Source: Caulochytrium protostelioides (Eukaryota > Chytridiomycota > Caulochytriomycetes > Caulochytriales > Caulochytriaceae). From it: a DNA stretch of 64,000 nucleotides. Location of the stretch: assembly GCA_003615045.1 (NCBI GenBank), contig ML014145.1, forward strand, positions 1-64,000, given 5' to 3'. Under the pieces are notes generated by a model that worked only from the letters and a program-made list of their open reading frames with translations, did not search any database and had not been told where the DNA came from. The position numbers were made by a program, and so were the translations under genes. Shown here piece after piece: positions 1 through 10,081 of this stretch (its first letter is position 1; each line of letters opens with the position of its first letter).

Positions 1-1024
1 GCGACGGACCGCGCCGGGGCACGCGGCGGCGGCGGCGACCGTGCAGCGCATGCGGGCGCGAGCGGCGGCGATGGCGCGGCTAGCGCGGCGGCCCACGGCG
101 GCGGCGGCGGCGGTCCCGGCGGCGACGGCGTGGCTGCTGGACGAGTGGGCGCCGCTCGCGCTCGCGTTCGACGGCGCGTCGGGCGCGACGGTCCCGCCGG
201 GCGCCGGGTTCGACGCAGCGGCGGCCGACCGCACGGCGCCGGCGCCCGCGTCGGCGTTTCTCGCGCAGTCGGTGTTCTGCGCGCGGGCCGCGGCGGCATC
301 GACCCGTGCGGCGGCGGATCGCAGCGGTCCGTGTGCGGCTGTGGCGGCGGCGATCGCGTTCGCGCCGGCGGATTCGGTGCGCGTGGACACCGACTCGGAC
401 CCGGACTCGGACTCGGAGGGCGAGGGCGCCAGGCGCCAGGTCCCGCCAGCGCGGCCGCTGGACGGCCTCAGCCATGGCCGCGGCGCTGACGACGGCCGCC
501 CCGCGGTCCAAGGCGCGGGTGGCGCTGACGAGGACAACGAGATCATGTCGCTGCAGGACGGTGACTCGGACCTCCCCTCGGACGAAGAGGCAACGGCCTT
601 TTTGGAGGAACCGACGGACGGGCCGACGGATGGCGACGCCCCCGCGGCGGCGGGGCGTATGGAGGACGGCGAGGAGCCGGCCGTCGTTGCGGCCGCGGCC
701 GCCGAAGCGCAGGCGCCGTATCTCGCATGGCACCAGAAGCTGCGCTTGGAGGAGCGGCGGGACCTGCGGCGGCATGCCGAGTACATGCGGTGGTGGCAGG
801 ACCGGCACGGCGAGGGCGGCGGCGGCGGCGGTGACGGGGTGCGGCACGACCCGGGCGGCCCCCGCTTTGGCGCGTTGCCGCCGTCGCCCCTGCCCGAGCG
901 CGATGGCACGCCGGCGTCGCTGCCGCAGCCCGCGGCGCTCGGCCTCGCCGTCGGGTACCTGGCTTCTCGCCACGTGCTGCATCTGCGTCTCGGTCCTGGC
1001 ACCCACCCCTCCAATGCCGCGTAG
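1..1024 (+). CDS. hypothetical protein, 3' part only
   Basis: A reading frame is open from the left edge with no stop before position 1022, so the true start probably lies outside the window. The N-terminal part is Ala-rich. It is followed by an acidic Asp/Ser run (from about 385), another acidic stretch (about 535-700), and a charged Arg/Trp-rich segment with the motif YLAWHQKLRLEERR (about 718-800), which could be helical. The tail is Pro/Gly-rich. I recognise no domain. The last 60 or so codons are low-information, so the real 3' end could be altered by an unseen intron. The gene is convergent with the PPR-like gene that ends at 1203. Genuine coding is likely from its position and the charged blocks, but the function is unknown. 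Confidence 0.4.
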   Translation, partial: RRTAPGHAAAAATVQRMRARAAAMARLARRPTAAAAAVPAATAWLLDEWAPLALAFDGASGATVPPGAGFDAAAADRTAPAPASAFLAQSVFCARAAAASTRAAADRSGPCAAVAAAIAFAPADSVRVDTDSDPDSDSEGEGARRQVPPARPLDGLSHGRGADDGRPAVQGAGGADEDNEIMSLQDGDSDLPSDEEATAFLEEPTDGPTDGDAPAAAGRMEDGEEPAVVAAAAAEAQAPYLAWHQKLRLEERRDLRRHAEYMRWWQDRHGEGGGGGGDGVRHDPGGPRFGALPPSPLPERDGTPASLPQPAALGLAVGYLASRHVLHLRLGPGTHPSNAA

Positions 1025-1202
1025 GTCGCCCCTCCCGCGCGGCCTCCCGTGGGCAGACCCGACCCGACCGCCTTGGACGCTCGACCCACTCGACCGACCA
1101 CTGGCCCCTCGGCCCGCCACGGTGCGCACCCGCGCTGGTCTCGCCGGTCTCGCCGGGTTTCTTTTTTTATATACACATGGATTGGCTCGTATCCGGTCTC
1201 GT

Positions 1203-3494
1203 CTAGCGTGGAACGCCTGAACGGGCGTCTGGCAGCAGAGGCCGCGACCACGCCCGCATGGCGGCCCAGATCTGGAACAGCGTCTGCCGGCGACGGTCCA
1301 TCTCGGCGGCGGGGAGGGGGTCGGGTCGCGCGTCCGGCTGCCGTCCGTCCATGGCGTGCTGCGCCTCGAAGCCCACCTGCTTGTGGGGCCGCAGCGGCAC
1401 GCTGGCGGGGCTCCGCGGCAGGTCCGTCATCCATTTCGGCAGCGAGACGGCCGTATGCCGGACCGAGGCGGCGGGGCCCTCCGCGTCATGATCGGCGGGG
1501 TCGCCCCGCGCGTCGCCGTCCCAGGACGACGCGGCCGCGGGCGGCGCCAGATCGAACGGCTCCGTGGGGCCAACGTCGGCCGCCCAGCGCAGGTAGCGCG
1601 CCCACGCGGCGGCGTTGAGCGGCGGCGCTTGCCACAGCGGCGCCACGAGCCTCGGGTGCAGGACCACGCCGTGGGTCTGCGCGCGATCCCACACGAGCGC
1701 CCGCGCGGGCGCATACTGCTGCTGAACCAGCAGCAGCGCGACTTCGGCGACCCACGGATGGACGTGCTGGCGGTCGGGATGCTGGGCGCTGGCTGCCGGG
1801 GCCGGGGCCGGGGCCGCTGCCGGCGCTGCGGCTGCCGGCGTGCGTCGGTTGTCCCGGTAGGCGGCGGCGGCTTGCCGCGTGAAGGTCTCAAAGAGCAGAT
1901 CGCGGGCCTGCGGCGGGAAGCGGAGCGTGGCGTCGCGGGCGAGGCGCAGCGCATCGTAAGGCCGGCCGCGTGCGCGGAGGCCGTGGACGAGCAGCGTGTA
2001 CATCTCGATCGTGTCGGTGCCAGCGCCCGCGGCCTGCGTAAAGAGCGCGAGCGCGTCGTCGAGCCGGCGCTGGCGCACGTAGACGCTGAGCAGCGTCGTC
2101 GTGAGCCAGGGGTGTGGCGGGGTCAAGCGGCGCGCGGCCAACGCATGCAGCTCGGCGCACAGCGCGGCATCGCCCTCCAGCCGCGCGCGCTCCATGATGA
2201 CCAGCACCGTTTCGGACGTCAGCCACGCAGGCAGGCGAGGCGGCACGGGGGCACCGTCCGCGGCCGCGGCTGCGTCGGCATCGAGCCAGAGTTGCAGGAG
2301 GCCGCGGCTGCGCAGCGCGCCGGCATGGCGCGCCTCGTCGCTCAGCAGGTACTGCGCCCAGGCCGGGGTCAGCGCCACCGGGGGCGGGCCGTGCGCCGCC
2401 GCTGCGGGCCGCGCCCGTTTCCATGCGCGCAGCAGTCCGCCGACGTGGTGGTTGCCGACGGGCGCGTGGATCCGGTGGGCCAGCGGCGGGAACCGTCCGT
2501 GGTCCGAGAGCAGCGCCGCGAAGCGCAGGGCGGCGATCACGGCAAAGTCCATCAGTGGCGTCGCGGCGTCGTCCCTCGTGGGGTCGGCATCGTTCGTCGT
2601 CGTCGCGTCAGCGCCGCCTGGCTTCGCCATGGCGGCGTAGACGGCCTCCTCGCTGCGCCACAGATCGATGTAGTGGTGCGCCCACTTCGGGCGATGGGTC
2701 CGGCTGAGCACGCGACAGAACGCATGCAGCGCGGTCGGCGACACGCGCCACGGCCGCCGCGTGAGCGCGACGCGGGCCTCGAGGGCGGCCTGCCACAGAT
2801 CGAGGAACTGGTGCGGCGCGCAGAAGGGGGCGCCCTCCACGAGCAGCACGTCCCACGCGTGACCGAGCGCGTCCGTCTCGGCCTGCAGCGCCCGCGCCGC
2901 AGCGGGCGGCCGCGGCCGCGGCGTGGCGGAGAGTCGCGCGCAGCGCCGGCGCAGGCCGTCGGCGACCAGCGACTGCGAGACGCCGCAGCGCACGAGCCGG
3001 CGCGCGAGCAGCATCGATGCCGGCTCGCGCGGGGCCGCGGACGACGGCGGCGACGCGCGCAGCGCGGCGCAGAAGGCCAGCCAGGTGTCAGTCGGGTCCT
3101 GATGCCCTGTGCGTGTCCGCGGCGACGGCGACGGCGACGAGCATTCATCCGTCGTGGAGGCGTCGACGGAGGGCGAGAGACGCGCCGGCGAGGACGGCGT
3201 TGTGAATGACGGCTGGGCCGGTCTTGGCCGGGCGGGTGGCGGTGGCGGCGGCGGCGGCGCGTAGGCGTCCAATGGATCTGCCGGGGCCTCGTCCAACGGA
3301 ACGGCATGAAGCCGGATCTGGGGCGGTCGGGACGCGGTCGCTCGCCGCGGCGGTGTGGCAGGCGCGGGGATGCATGCTGGCGGCGGCGCCGCGGCGGCCC
3401 GCGGACAGGCGGCGCGGTGCGCGCTGCCGACCGTCCGCCGCGTCACGGCGGCAGCAACGCTCGCGGCGCCCGCGGCGGCGGCGACGGCGGCCAT
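1203..3494 (-). CDS. PPR-like mitochondrial protein
   Basis: 763 codons are read from the ATG at 3494; a longer frame upstream would need a TTG start. The first 60 or so residues are rich in Ala and Arg with no acidic residue, as in a mitochondrial targeting peptide. The next 100 residues are Pro-rich and probably disordered. The rest is predicted helical with paired-helix repeats typical of pentatricopeptide or TPR-like proteins. The clearest unit is MYTLLVHGLRARGRPYDALR, preceded by LSVYVRQRRLDDALALF. PPR proteins bind organelle RNA and act in processing, stability or translation. The repeats are degenerate, so I cannot read an RNA code or match a named family member. An inner PPR-unrelated helical protein is the main alternative. 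It is convergent with the partial gene on the left and divergent from CFAP45. Confidence 0.7.
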   Translation of the reverse strand: MAAVAAAAGAASVAAAVTRRTVGSAHRAACPRAAAAPPPACIPAPATPPRRATASRPPQIRLHAVPLDEAPADPLDAYAPPPPPPPPARPRPAQPSFTTPSSPARLSPSVDASTTDECSSPSPSPRTRTGHQDPTDTWLAFCAALRASPPSSAAPREPASMLLARRLVRCGVSQSLVADGLRRRCARLSATPRPRPPAAARALQAETDALGHAWDVLLVEGAPFCAPHQFLDLWQAALEARVALTRRPWRVSPTALHAFCRVLSRTHRPKWAHHYIDLWRSEEAVYAAMAKPGGADATTTNDADPTRDDAATPLMDFAVIAALRFAALLSDHGRFPPLAHRIHAPVGNHHVGGLLRAWKRARPAAAAHGPPPVALTPAWAQYLLSDEARHAGALRSRGLLQLWLDADAAAAADGAPVPPRLPAWLTSETVLVIMERARLEGDAALCAELHALAARRLTPPHPWLTTTLLSVYVRQRRLDDALALFTQAAGAGTDTIEMYTLLVHGLRARGRPYDALRLARDATLRFPPQARDLLFETFTRQAAAAYRDNRRTPAAAAPAAAPAPAPAASAQHPDRQHVHPWVAEVALLLVQQQYAPARALVWDRAQTHGVVLHPRLVAPLWQAPPLNAAAWARYLRWAADVGPTEPFDLAPPAAASSWDGDARGDPADHDAEGPAASVRHTAVSLPKWMTDLPRSPASVPLRPHKQVGFEAQHAMDGRQPDARPDPLPAAEMDRRRQTLFQIWAAMRAWSRPLLPDARSGVPR

Positions 3495-3761
3495 GCCGCT
3501 GGCCAAGGAGGCGCGGCCGGGGGCGCCGGGGTCAGCGCGTCGCGTCGCGTGGGGGCGCGGTCAGACGGCGTCGGCCATGCTCGTGGAGACAGACGCGCGC
3601 ATCGGCAGGCGGGCGAGACAGACGGCTCTCTCGGCGTCAGCTCTCGAGGCGGCGGCCAGCGCGAGACAGACTGCGGTCAGTCGTCGCCGAGGGAGGCGCG
3701 GAGGCGCAGGCGCGGCCGGGGGGGGGGAGGAGCCCGTGAGACGCAGGTCGGAGTTTGGAAG

Positions 3762-3806
3762 GCGACGCGACGCGACGCGACGCGACGCGACGCGACGCGA
3801 CGCGAC
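3762..3806. repeat. (GCGAC)9 microsatellite
   Basis: Nine perfect copies of the pentamer GCGAC lie in the PPR-like/CFAP45 intergenic region. Confidence 0.95.
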
Positions 3807-4156
3807 CGGCGATGGCGGCCGCGCACCGCGTGGCTTCATGGATACCGTGCCGTGCCGTCTCTCCAGCATGCGCGCGCTTCAGCGGAAGCTGCGACGCGCG
3901 ACGCGCGACGAGCGACCAGCGACGAGCGACCAGCGGCTGGCGCGGTCGTGCCCGCTGTGCTCGCACGTCTCGGGGCGAGTGGCGGTGGCGGCGGCCGCTT
4001 CGTGCGGCTGCGCCTGGCCGCGGCGCGCCTCGACGCCCCCCGACCCGCCACCGGCATCGACGCGACGCCGCGGCGCGCGGGAGGGCCGCGGCCTCGTGCG
4101 ACGCCGATGCACATGGAGGCGCCCGCACGGGGCGCCAGGACCGTCCAGGGCCGCCG

Positions 4157-4196
4157 CACGTGGCACGGGCCCATGGCTGCCAGCACGTGGCACGTG
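4157..4196. promoter_or_regulatory. cluster of three CACGTG palindromes
   Basis: CACGTG occurs at 4157-4162, 4184-4189 and 4191-4196, in the middle of the divergent PPR-like/CFAP45 gap. CACGTG is the canonical E-box/G-box bound by bHLH factors (Cbf1, Pho4 and USF-type families). Use as a promoter element is inferred from position and clustering. Confidence 0.5.
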
Positions 4197-4224
4197 GCTC
4201 GCGTCGCGACGAAACGTCGCTAGG

Positions 4225-4258
<34 letters not shown>

Positions 4259-4397
4259 CCGCAGGTGCGGTGAGCGGCGTGCGTGCGGCGGGGTCGGTGT
4301 GGGTGGGGGAGTGTCGTGTTTCCAGAGGCCTGGCGCGCGTCGGATGCGGCGGATCGATGGACGGCCGGCCCGAGCGAGAGGGCGGGGGAGCAGCGAT

Positions 4398-4435
<38 letters not shown>

Positions 4436-5077
4436 GCGCGTCGGAGTTAGAGTCGGCGTCGGCATCGGCGTCGGGTGAAACACCGGCGGCGGCGGTCCCT
4501 GGCCGCCTTCATTCGCCGCCGCCGGCCGTCGGCCGCACGCCGGCGCGCCGATCCCTCTCGCCAGTGATCGGCGTCCGCGGCGGACCTGACGGCGACGGCC
4601 TCGGGTCCGACGCGCCGCACGGCCGCCAGGCCGTCCGCCCATCAGGCGACGGCCCACGGGCGGTCCTATCCCCCCGACCACAGACGGTCCTCGCCCCCGA
4701 CGGCGGGGTAGGAGGACCCAGCGAGACAGAGACGCGACGGCATCGTGCAGGGCGCTGCCGGCCACGTGCGGGCGTTGTTCACGGTCCTCGACCTGGTGAC
4801 GGCCTTCTGCGGGACCGCGCACCGCCCGACCTCATCACGGCCTCTGGCATTGCGCACCGTGGTCGTCGGTATCTTCAGTACCCCCGGGACAGGACCATTC
4901 GACGTGATCCGGCAAGACTGCTGGCGAAGCACTGAGCGCCGATTCCTGCCGCTCGACTTGCTCGATACGAGACGATCCCCCCCTCGCCTACCGTTCTTGT
5001 TTAATTTTTTTTTCTTTCTCCGAGCCCCGACACGGTCGATCCTGATCCCCGGCCCCTCCACCCTGGCTCATCACGCC

Positions 5078-6826
5078 ATGCTCGCCCAGGTAACGCTTGC
5101 CTGGTTCGGCGCGTCCGCTCCCTGCCGCCACATCGCCGGCGATCGCCGATGACGATCCAGCCGTGACTCATCCCTCTGTTCTGGTCCTTCTTTTCGCCAT
5201 GGTCATGCTGGGATCCCTCCCATGATGGCGCCCGCGGCTCGTGCGACGCGGCATCCCTGTGCTGTCCTTTCATGGCCCTCCGGCCCTGGCCGACCGACCG
5301 ACCCCCGCGGACCCGTCGCCTAGCGCTCGAGCGGCGGCAGCGGCAAGAAAGCCCGCGGCGCCGCGGCGCCGGCCGCCGACGCGGTCCGCATCGTGACGCG
5401 CGACCAGGTGCGCTACCTGCGGGCGCGGACGCCCGCCGCCGCCGCCGCCGAGGCCCCCGTCGTGATCCCGGCGTCCGAGTTCCTCCGCGTCCAGCAGGGC
5501 GCCACGGGGGCCTCGACGCCGCGTGGCGTCGGCGGCGGGGGCCGAGCGGACGCGGCGCAGCTGGCGCAGCAGCAGCAGCAGCAGCAGCAGGCGGCGCGGC
5601 GCGAGCGCATGGCGGCCGTCGACCGCGCGCGTGCCGAGCGCGCCGACGCCGGGCCCCTCGACAGCGAGCGCCGCCAGGAGACCAACGACCTGCTGCAGAA
5701 GGCGCAGGCGCAGCGCGACGAGCAGCTCGACGACATCAAGAAGATGAACGAGCTCATGCTGTACGCGAAGTGCGTGACGATCCGCGACGCACAGGTGCAG
5801 CAGAAGACGGCGATCGCCCAGGCCTGGAAGTCTGAGGAAGCGCGGCTCGATGCGATGATGGAGCAGGCGCGCGTCGACGGCCTGCAGCGCCAGGCCGAGC
5901 GCGAGCAGGCGCGGCTCGCCGCGATGCGCGACGGCGCCGCCCTCATCCGCCACCAGATCAAGGAGCGCGAGGAGCACGCGCTGCTCGAGGAGGAGCGCCA
6001 GGACCAGGAGAACCAGCAGTTCTGGAAGGCGCACCAGGCCCGGCTCGAGGAAGACAAGGCGGCGAAGCAGCAGAAGCAGATGGCGCAGCACCAGCTGATG
6101 GCCGAGACGCTGCAGGCGAACCAGGAGAGCATCGCGCGGCGCCGCACCGAGAAGCTGAGCGAGCAGGAGGAGGACCGCCGGATCATGCAGTACCTCGTGG
6201 AGAAGGAGCGCAAGAACGTCGAAGCGGACCGCGCGGCGCTCGCCAAGAAGGCCGAGCGCGACGTCGAGCTCGCGCGGATGCGCGCGAAGCAGGAGCGGCT
6301 GACCGACAAGCAGGCCGCGCAGGACGCGCTGCGCGCGCGCCGCGCGTACGAGGACGCGGAGCGCGAGTGGCGCCGCAAGGAGAAGGAGACCGCCGAGAAG
6401 CACGCCCAGCTCGAGAAGCAGCTCCGGCAGGACCGCTGGACGCAGCAGCAGGCCAAGGACCGCGCGCTGGCCCAGGAAGCCGAGAAGCTGCGCGCCGAGT
6501 TCTACGAGAACCTGGAGCGCGCCAAGCAGGAGGAGGCGCGCGTGGCCGCGCTGAGCGCACAGCAGAAGCAGGCCTCGCAGGCCTCGGCCGCGGAGCTCAA
6601 GAAGCAGATCGAGCTGAAGGCCGCCGAGCGGATGCGCGAGCGCGAGGCCTTCTTTATGGAGGGCGTCCTCCATGCCGCGGAGCAGGCCGAGCAGCAGCGC
6701 AAGATCAATGCGATCCGCGATGCCAAACTCCGACAGCTGAAGGAGCTCGGCATCCCGGACCACTACTGCACCGAGATCGAGCGCAAGATCAAGCAGCTGG
6801 GCCGCCGTTCGCTGACCCAGAACTAG
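5078..6826 (+). CDS. CFAP45: CFAP45 (cilia- and flagella-associated protein 45)
   Basis: CFAP45 is a microtubule inner protein of axonemal doublets. The 500 residues of the main exon are almost entirely charged coiled coil and show family signatures: VTRDQVRYL followed by VIPASEFLRV near the N-terminus, AKCVTIRDAQ, then ALRARRAYEDAEREWRRKEKE in the middle, and IPDHYCTEIERK at the C-terminus. The main frame is blocked at 5321 by TAG, but CCTAG there reads as a 3' splice site. I propose a 12-nt first exon, ATG CTC GCC CAG (5078-5089), a 234-nt intron starting GTAACG, and exon 2 at 5324-6826, in phase, giving 504 aa. The animal protein is about 550 aa. The family call is very secure; the micro-exon is inference. 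It implies that the organism builds a motile flagellum. Confidence 0.93.
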
Positions 6827-6995
6827 AAAAAAAAAATCATCGCCCCATCCAATTCATTTGCGCCATCCGCTCTCGCCATACTTCCCCAAACAACGAACGG
6901 ATCAAACTCAAACAGGGGTTCGGGGGGGATCATGAGGTTAAGTACACAAGAATAGATGAGAACAGCGTGCGCGCATCGATTGGACGTGCATGAGT

Positions 6996-7068
<73 letters not shown>

Positions 7069-7136
7069 GTGTGTGATGGCGGCCACGGGCTCATTCTACA
7101 CGGAGGCGGGTCCACCGGGCCCCGCTCGCCGGCCCC
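6827..7136. other. convergent 3' region with (GT)n repeat
   Basis: This 310-bp gap separates the ends of CFAP45 and the cyclophilin gene. It starts with an A run right after the CFAP45 stop, is AT-richer than its surroundings, and contains the dinucleotide repeat at 6997-7075. No gene is seen. Confidence 0.7.
6997..7075. repeat. (GT)33 dinucleotide microsatellite
   Basis: GT is repeated without interruption from 6997 to 7062. One T-to-C change at 7064 is followed by more GT to 7075. It lies between two convergent 3' ends. Confidence 0.97.
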
Positions 7137-8443
7137 TTAGTTAGACGGACCGAGGATCGAACAGTCGGTGATGACGACGTCCACATCGGGCTTGTCATCC
7201 GTGGTTGGCACGCGCTGGAGGGTCATGATGTGGTCCAGGCCCTCGAGGACCTGGCCAAAGACGACGTGCTTGCCGTCGAGCCACGGGCACGGCACGGTCG
7301 TGACGAAGAACTGCGAACTCTGCGTGTTGGGCCCCGCATTGGCCATCGAGAGCTTGCCGGCGACGTCGTGGGAGAGGTCGAAGTTCTCGTCGTCGAAGGC
7401 GTCGCCGTAGATCGAGCGCCCGCCCGTGCCGTCGCCGCGCGTGATGTCGCCGCCCTGCAGCATGAAGTCGGGGATCACGCGGTGGAAGGTCGACCCGCGG
7501 TAGCCGTACCCCTGCGCGTGCGTGCACAGCGCCTCAAAGTTGGCGGTGGTCCGCGGCACCGCGTTGCCGAACATGCCCACCACGACGGTGTAGTCCGTCT
7601 TGCCGTGCGTCAGCTTCATCTGCAGGCGCGTCGTGACCGCCGTCTTGGCCGCGGCGTCGCTCCCGCCGGCCGCGGCGGCGATGTGCAGCGCGGCGTTGTC
7701 GGCCGCCATGGTGCGGTTGCTGCTGCGGCCATCCGAGTCGGCTTCCTGCTGCCCCGCCGCGTCCCGCTGACCGCCAGCCGTGGGCACCGCGTCCGGCGCC
7801 GGCGCCGGCGTCGCGTCCGCCTGCGCCGCAGCGTCGGTCTCGGTCTCGGTCTCGGTATGGGTCTCCGTGGCCACGCGCGGGTTCCCGCCGTCCGCAGCGG
7901 CGCTGACGGTGGTGGGCGGCGGCGCGGCGGCGGCGGCCTTGCCGGGCGCGAGACCGGCGGCGGCCGGCGCCTTGAGGCCCGCCGCCGTCCGGAAGTCGGG
8001 CTCGCCCCAGTTGTCGCGGGCCCAGTCGTTGAGCGGACTCATCAGCCGGCAGGCGATATCTATCTCCCGCCGCCAAGACGAATCCGCGCGCCGCGTGATC
8101 ATGGCCATCGCGATCGACGCGACGGCACACGAGGAGCACGCCATGCCATCATGGCAACACAAAACGGAGCGTGAGTCAAGTCCATCATTGCGGGGTCTGC
8201 GCCGTGGTGCCCTGGGCGAGGGCGAAGCGAGGGGGAAGATCACGCGGGCGGGGCGCGTCGTCGGCCGGCGAGGCGAGACTTACAGAAGACAAAGAGGACG
8301 AAACCCACGATGGCCCAGGTCATGCAGCGGCGGCGCAGCGGTCCGGCATGCTTGTACGGCGCGCCCATCGAGGGCCGGCGCCCGGCATACAGACGGTGCG
8401 TCTCGGCGCCGTTTTTGTAGACGGCGATGCGCGGATAGGCCAT
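7137..8443 (-). CDS. membrane-anchored cyclophilin (peptidyl-prolyl isomerase)
   Basis: The C-terminal 165 residues form a cyclophilin fold that isomerises Xaa-Pro bonds. The motifs [29 protein letters not shown] and [11 protein letters not shown] carry the usual active-site Arg, Phe, Met, Gln, Trp and His. I propose two exons. Exon 1 (8443-8284) starts at ATG in GACATGGCC and ends at a consensus donor, GTAAGT. A 224-nt intron (8283-8060) follows, then exon 2 (8059-7137), total 360 aa. The junction completes a hydrophobic helix ([11 protein letters not shown] joined to YIACRL) about 45-66 residues from the start, so the protein is probably single-pass with the isomerase on the far side. Between helix and catalytic domain lies a low-complexity linker with a Thr-Glu repeat. 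The family is certain; the splice model and the in-frame start are inferred. An alternative start is an unspliced ATG inside exon 2, which would lose the membrane helix. Confidence 0.85.
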
Positions 8444-9149
8444 GTCGCCGGCGGCGTAGCGGTCTGGCCGCGACGAGGTCCGGAGCGGCACGCGGTGCGT
8501 CGGGGCGTCAGATGCCACGTGGCCGTCGCGAGAGGCAACGGTCTCGGTCTCGGTCTCGGTATCGGTCGCGTTCCGAGAGACGGTTCAGCAGGATCGGCCA
8601 CCCGCGACGACAGCAGCCGTCGGAGCGTCGGAGATCTGGAGACCGGCACCAGCACGGGCGGGAGCGTCAGAACGAGCGTCCGAGCGGGGTCGGTGGTGGA
8701 GGCGAGCGAAGCAGCCAGGCCCGGGTCATGAGAGCCGATCGGCGAGCCTGCGCCGTCTCGACGACGCGTTTCTCATGCGTGCCGGCATCCGTTGAACGAT
8801 CTGGTGAATGACCGTCATCATGCCGGCCATCCGAGCGGCAGCCGCGCCTTTCCGGACACCGGAATCCTTGCTTTCCTGTTGCGCCCTCGCGATAGGTGGC
8901 GTCCCCCATCCCGTCCCAGGGTCGTGGCGCCCCCCAAATGGGCGCTGTGGTCCTTGTGGTCTTCCTACCACTTGCGCGCAGTGACAGCGCCATTCGAAGG
9001 CGGCGCCGGCCAGCGCGGGTCGGCGATGGCCACGTGCGGAGACCCTCGCGCGTCGTTTCCTCCGCTGGCGCGAGCACTCGGCCACGGCGCGATGAGAGGG
9101 ATCAATTAAATAAGGAATGGGCGCGATACGAGCCGAGCGGAGAGTGGCT
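8444..9149. other. intergenic region upstream of cyclophilin
   Basis: About 700 bp holds no supported gene. It contains a GGTCTC-type hexamer run (about 8538-8570) that resembles the one coding for the Thr-Glu tract inside the cyclophilin gene. CACGTG sites occur at 8516 and 9029, and there is an AT-rich motif near 9103-9117. Confidence 0.5.
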
Positions 9150-9668
9150 TTACATCGGGAGCACCTTGACGGCAGCATACTTGGTGCGGGCCTTGGCCTC
9201 GCGCCACGAGGCGAGGCGGGCGTCCATGCCCGCCATGTTGGCGCGGACCTTCTGCGCGCGCAGGAGCTTCGCCACGTCGCTCGCGTGGCCCTTCGGGTTG
9301 CGGGGTCGCGCCCGGCCCGCGGCGGCCGCCGCATCGAGGTGCGCCAGCGTCTCGGCGCCCAGCACGGCGGCCGCGTCGATCTGGCCGATGGCGCAGAGGT
9401 GGCGCAGGTCCGTCAGCTGCTCGACACGGAACCGCGTCGGCGCATAGCGCAGCGCGCGCTGCGCGGCGGCCTCGGCGGCGGTGGCGGCGGCGGGACGGCG
9501 GCCCGGGCCTGCGGCGGCGGCGGCGGCACGCGCCGCGGCGCTCTCGGCGGTCCGGGCGGCGGCGCGGTGCGGCAGCCCGAAGGTGAGCTGCGCGAGCTGC
9601 CAGTCACCGGGCATGACCCGCGGGAACCGCAGGCCACGCGGCGCGGCGGCAGCAGCAGCAGCACTCAT
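9150..9668 (-). CDS. probable mitochondrial large-subunit ribosomal protein mL59
   Basis: 172 codons are read from the ATG at 9668. Frames extending further upstream are Arg-Pro repeats from a GGTCGT-type satellite and were excluded. By eye the C-terminal half follows the fungal mL59 (yeast MRPL25) pattern. A segment RYAPTRFRVEQLTDLRHL corresponds to the family's Pro-(K/R)-(Y/F)-x-(L/V)-R-x-(S/T)-D-(V/L) region. It is followed by NPKGHASDVAKLL (the family's PKGH motif), a basic helix with ANMAGMDARLASWREA, and a terminal K-Y-A-x-K/V tail. The middle is Ala-rich. No clear targeting peptide is visible beyond a weakly basic, acid-free start. mL59 is a peripheral protein of the fungal mitoribosome. 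The match is short and uses low-complexity residues, so a generic small basic mitochondrial protein remains possible. Confidence 0.55.
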   Translation of the reverse strand: MSAAAAAAAPRGLRFPRVMPGDWQLAQLTFGLPHRAAARTAESAAARAAAAAAGPGRRPAAATAAEAAAQRALRYAPTRFRVEQLTDLRHLCAIGQIDAAAVLGAETLAHLDAAAAAGRARPRNPKGHASDVAKLLRAQKVRANMAGMDARLASWREAKARTKYAAVKVLPM

Positions 9669-10025
9669 CCTGAGCTTGCTCGTTGGGGATGAAAGAGAGA
9701 GTCGACGAGGTGGCGGCAGCGGTCGTGGTCGTGGTCGGGGTCGGGGTCGTGGTCGGGGTCGTGAGAGCTCAGCCGTCGAGGGTCGTCGACCGCCGGGTCT
9801 CGGCGCCGCCGCTCCGACGGTCACGCCGCAGGCGGGTCGGCGGTGTCGTTATCATTATCCGTTCGGGCGAGTGATGGGCGGCGACGGTCGCGACGGGGTG
9901 CGCGAGGCCACGGCGCGCGTTGATGGGCGGCGACGGTCGGCGACGGCGGCGGCGGTCGCGACGGCGGCGGGCAAGGCGGACAAGCAGCGACGGCGGCGGC
10001 CCGCGCCACAGATGCTACGCCACTT

Positions 10026-10081
<56 letters not shown>

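Larger units (their letters stand above)
3495..5077. other. divergent intergenic region, PPR-like/CFAP45
   Basis: About 1.6 kb holds no convincing gene. It contains a perfect pentanucleotide array (3762-3806), imperfect 13-nt repeats near 3900-3935, three CACGTG palindromes within 40 bp (4157-4196) and a fourth at 4765. It also has a GGC run near 4397-4432 and a T-rich stretch just before the CFAP45 start (about 4998-5020). Long reading frames here are Arg/Ala/Gly-rich on both strands and look like GC-bias artefacts. It probably carries both promoters. Confidence 0.6.

Noticed and set aside
3355-4935. 526-codon plus-strand frame overlapping the PPR-like start
   Set aside because: It runs through a pentanucleotide satellite and E-box cluster, is Ala/Arg/Gly-rich, and has no conserved motif.
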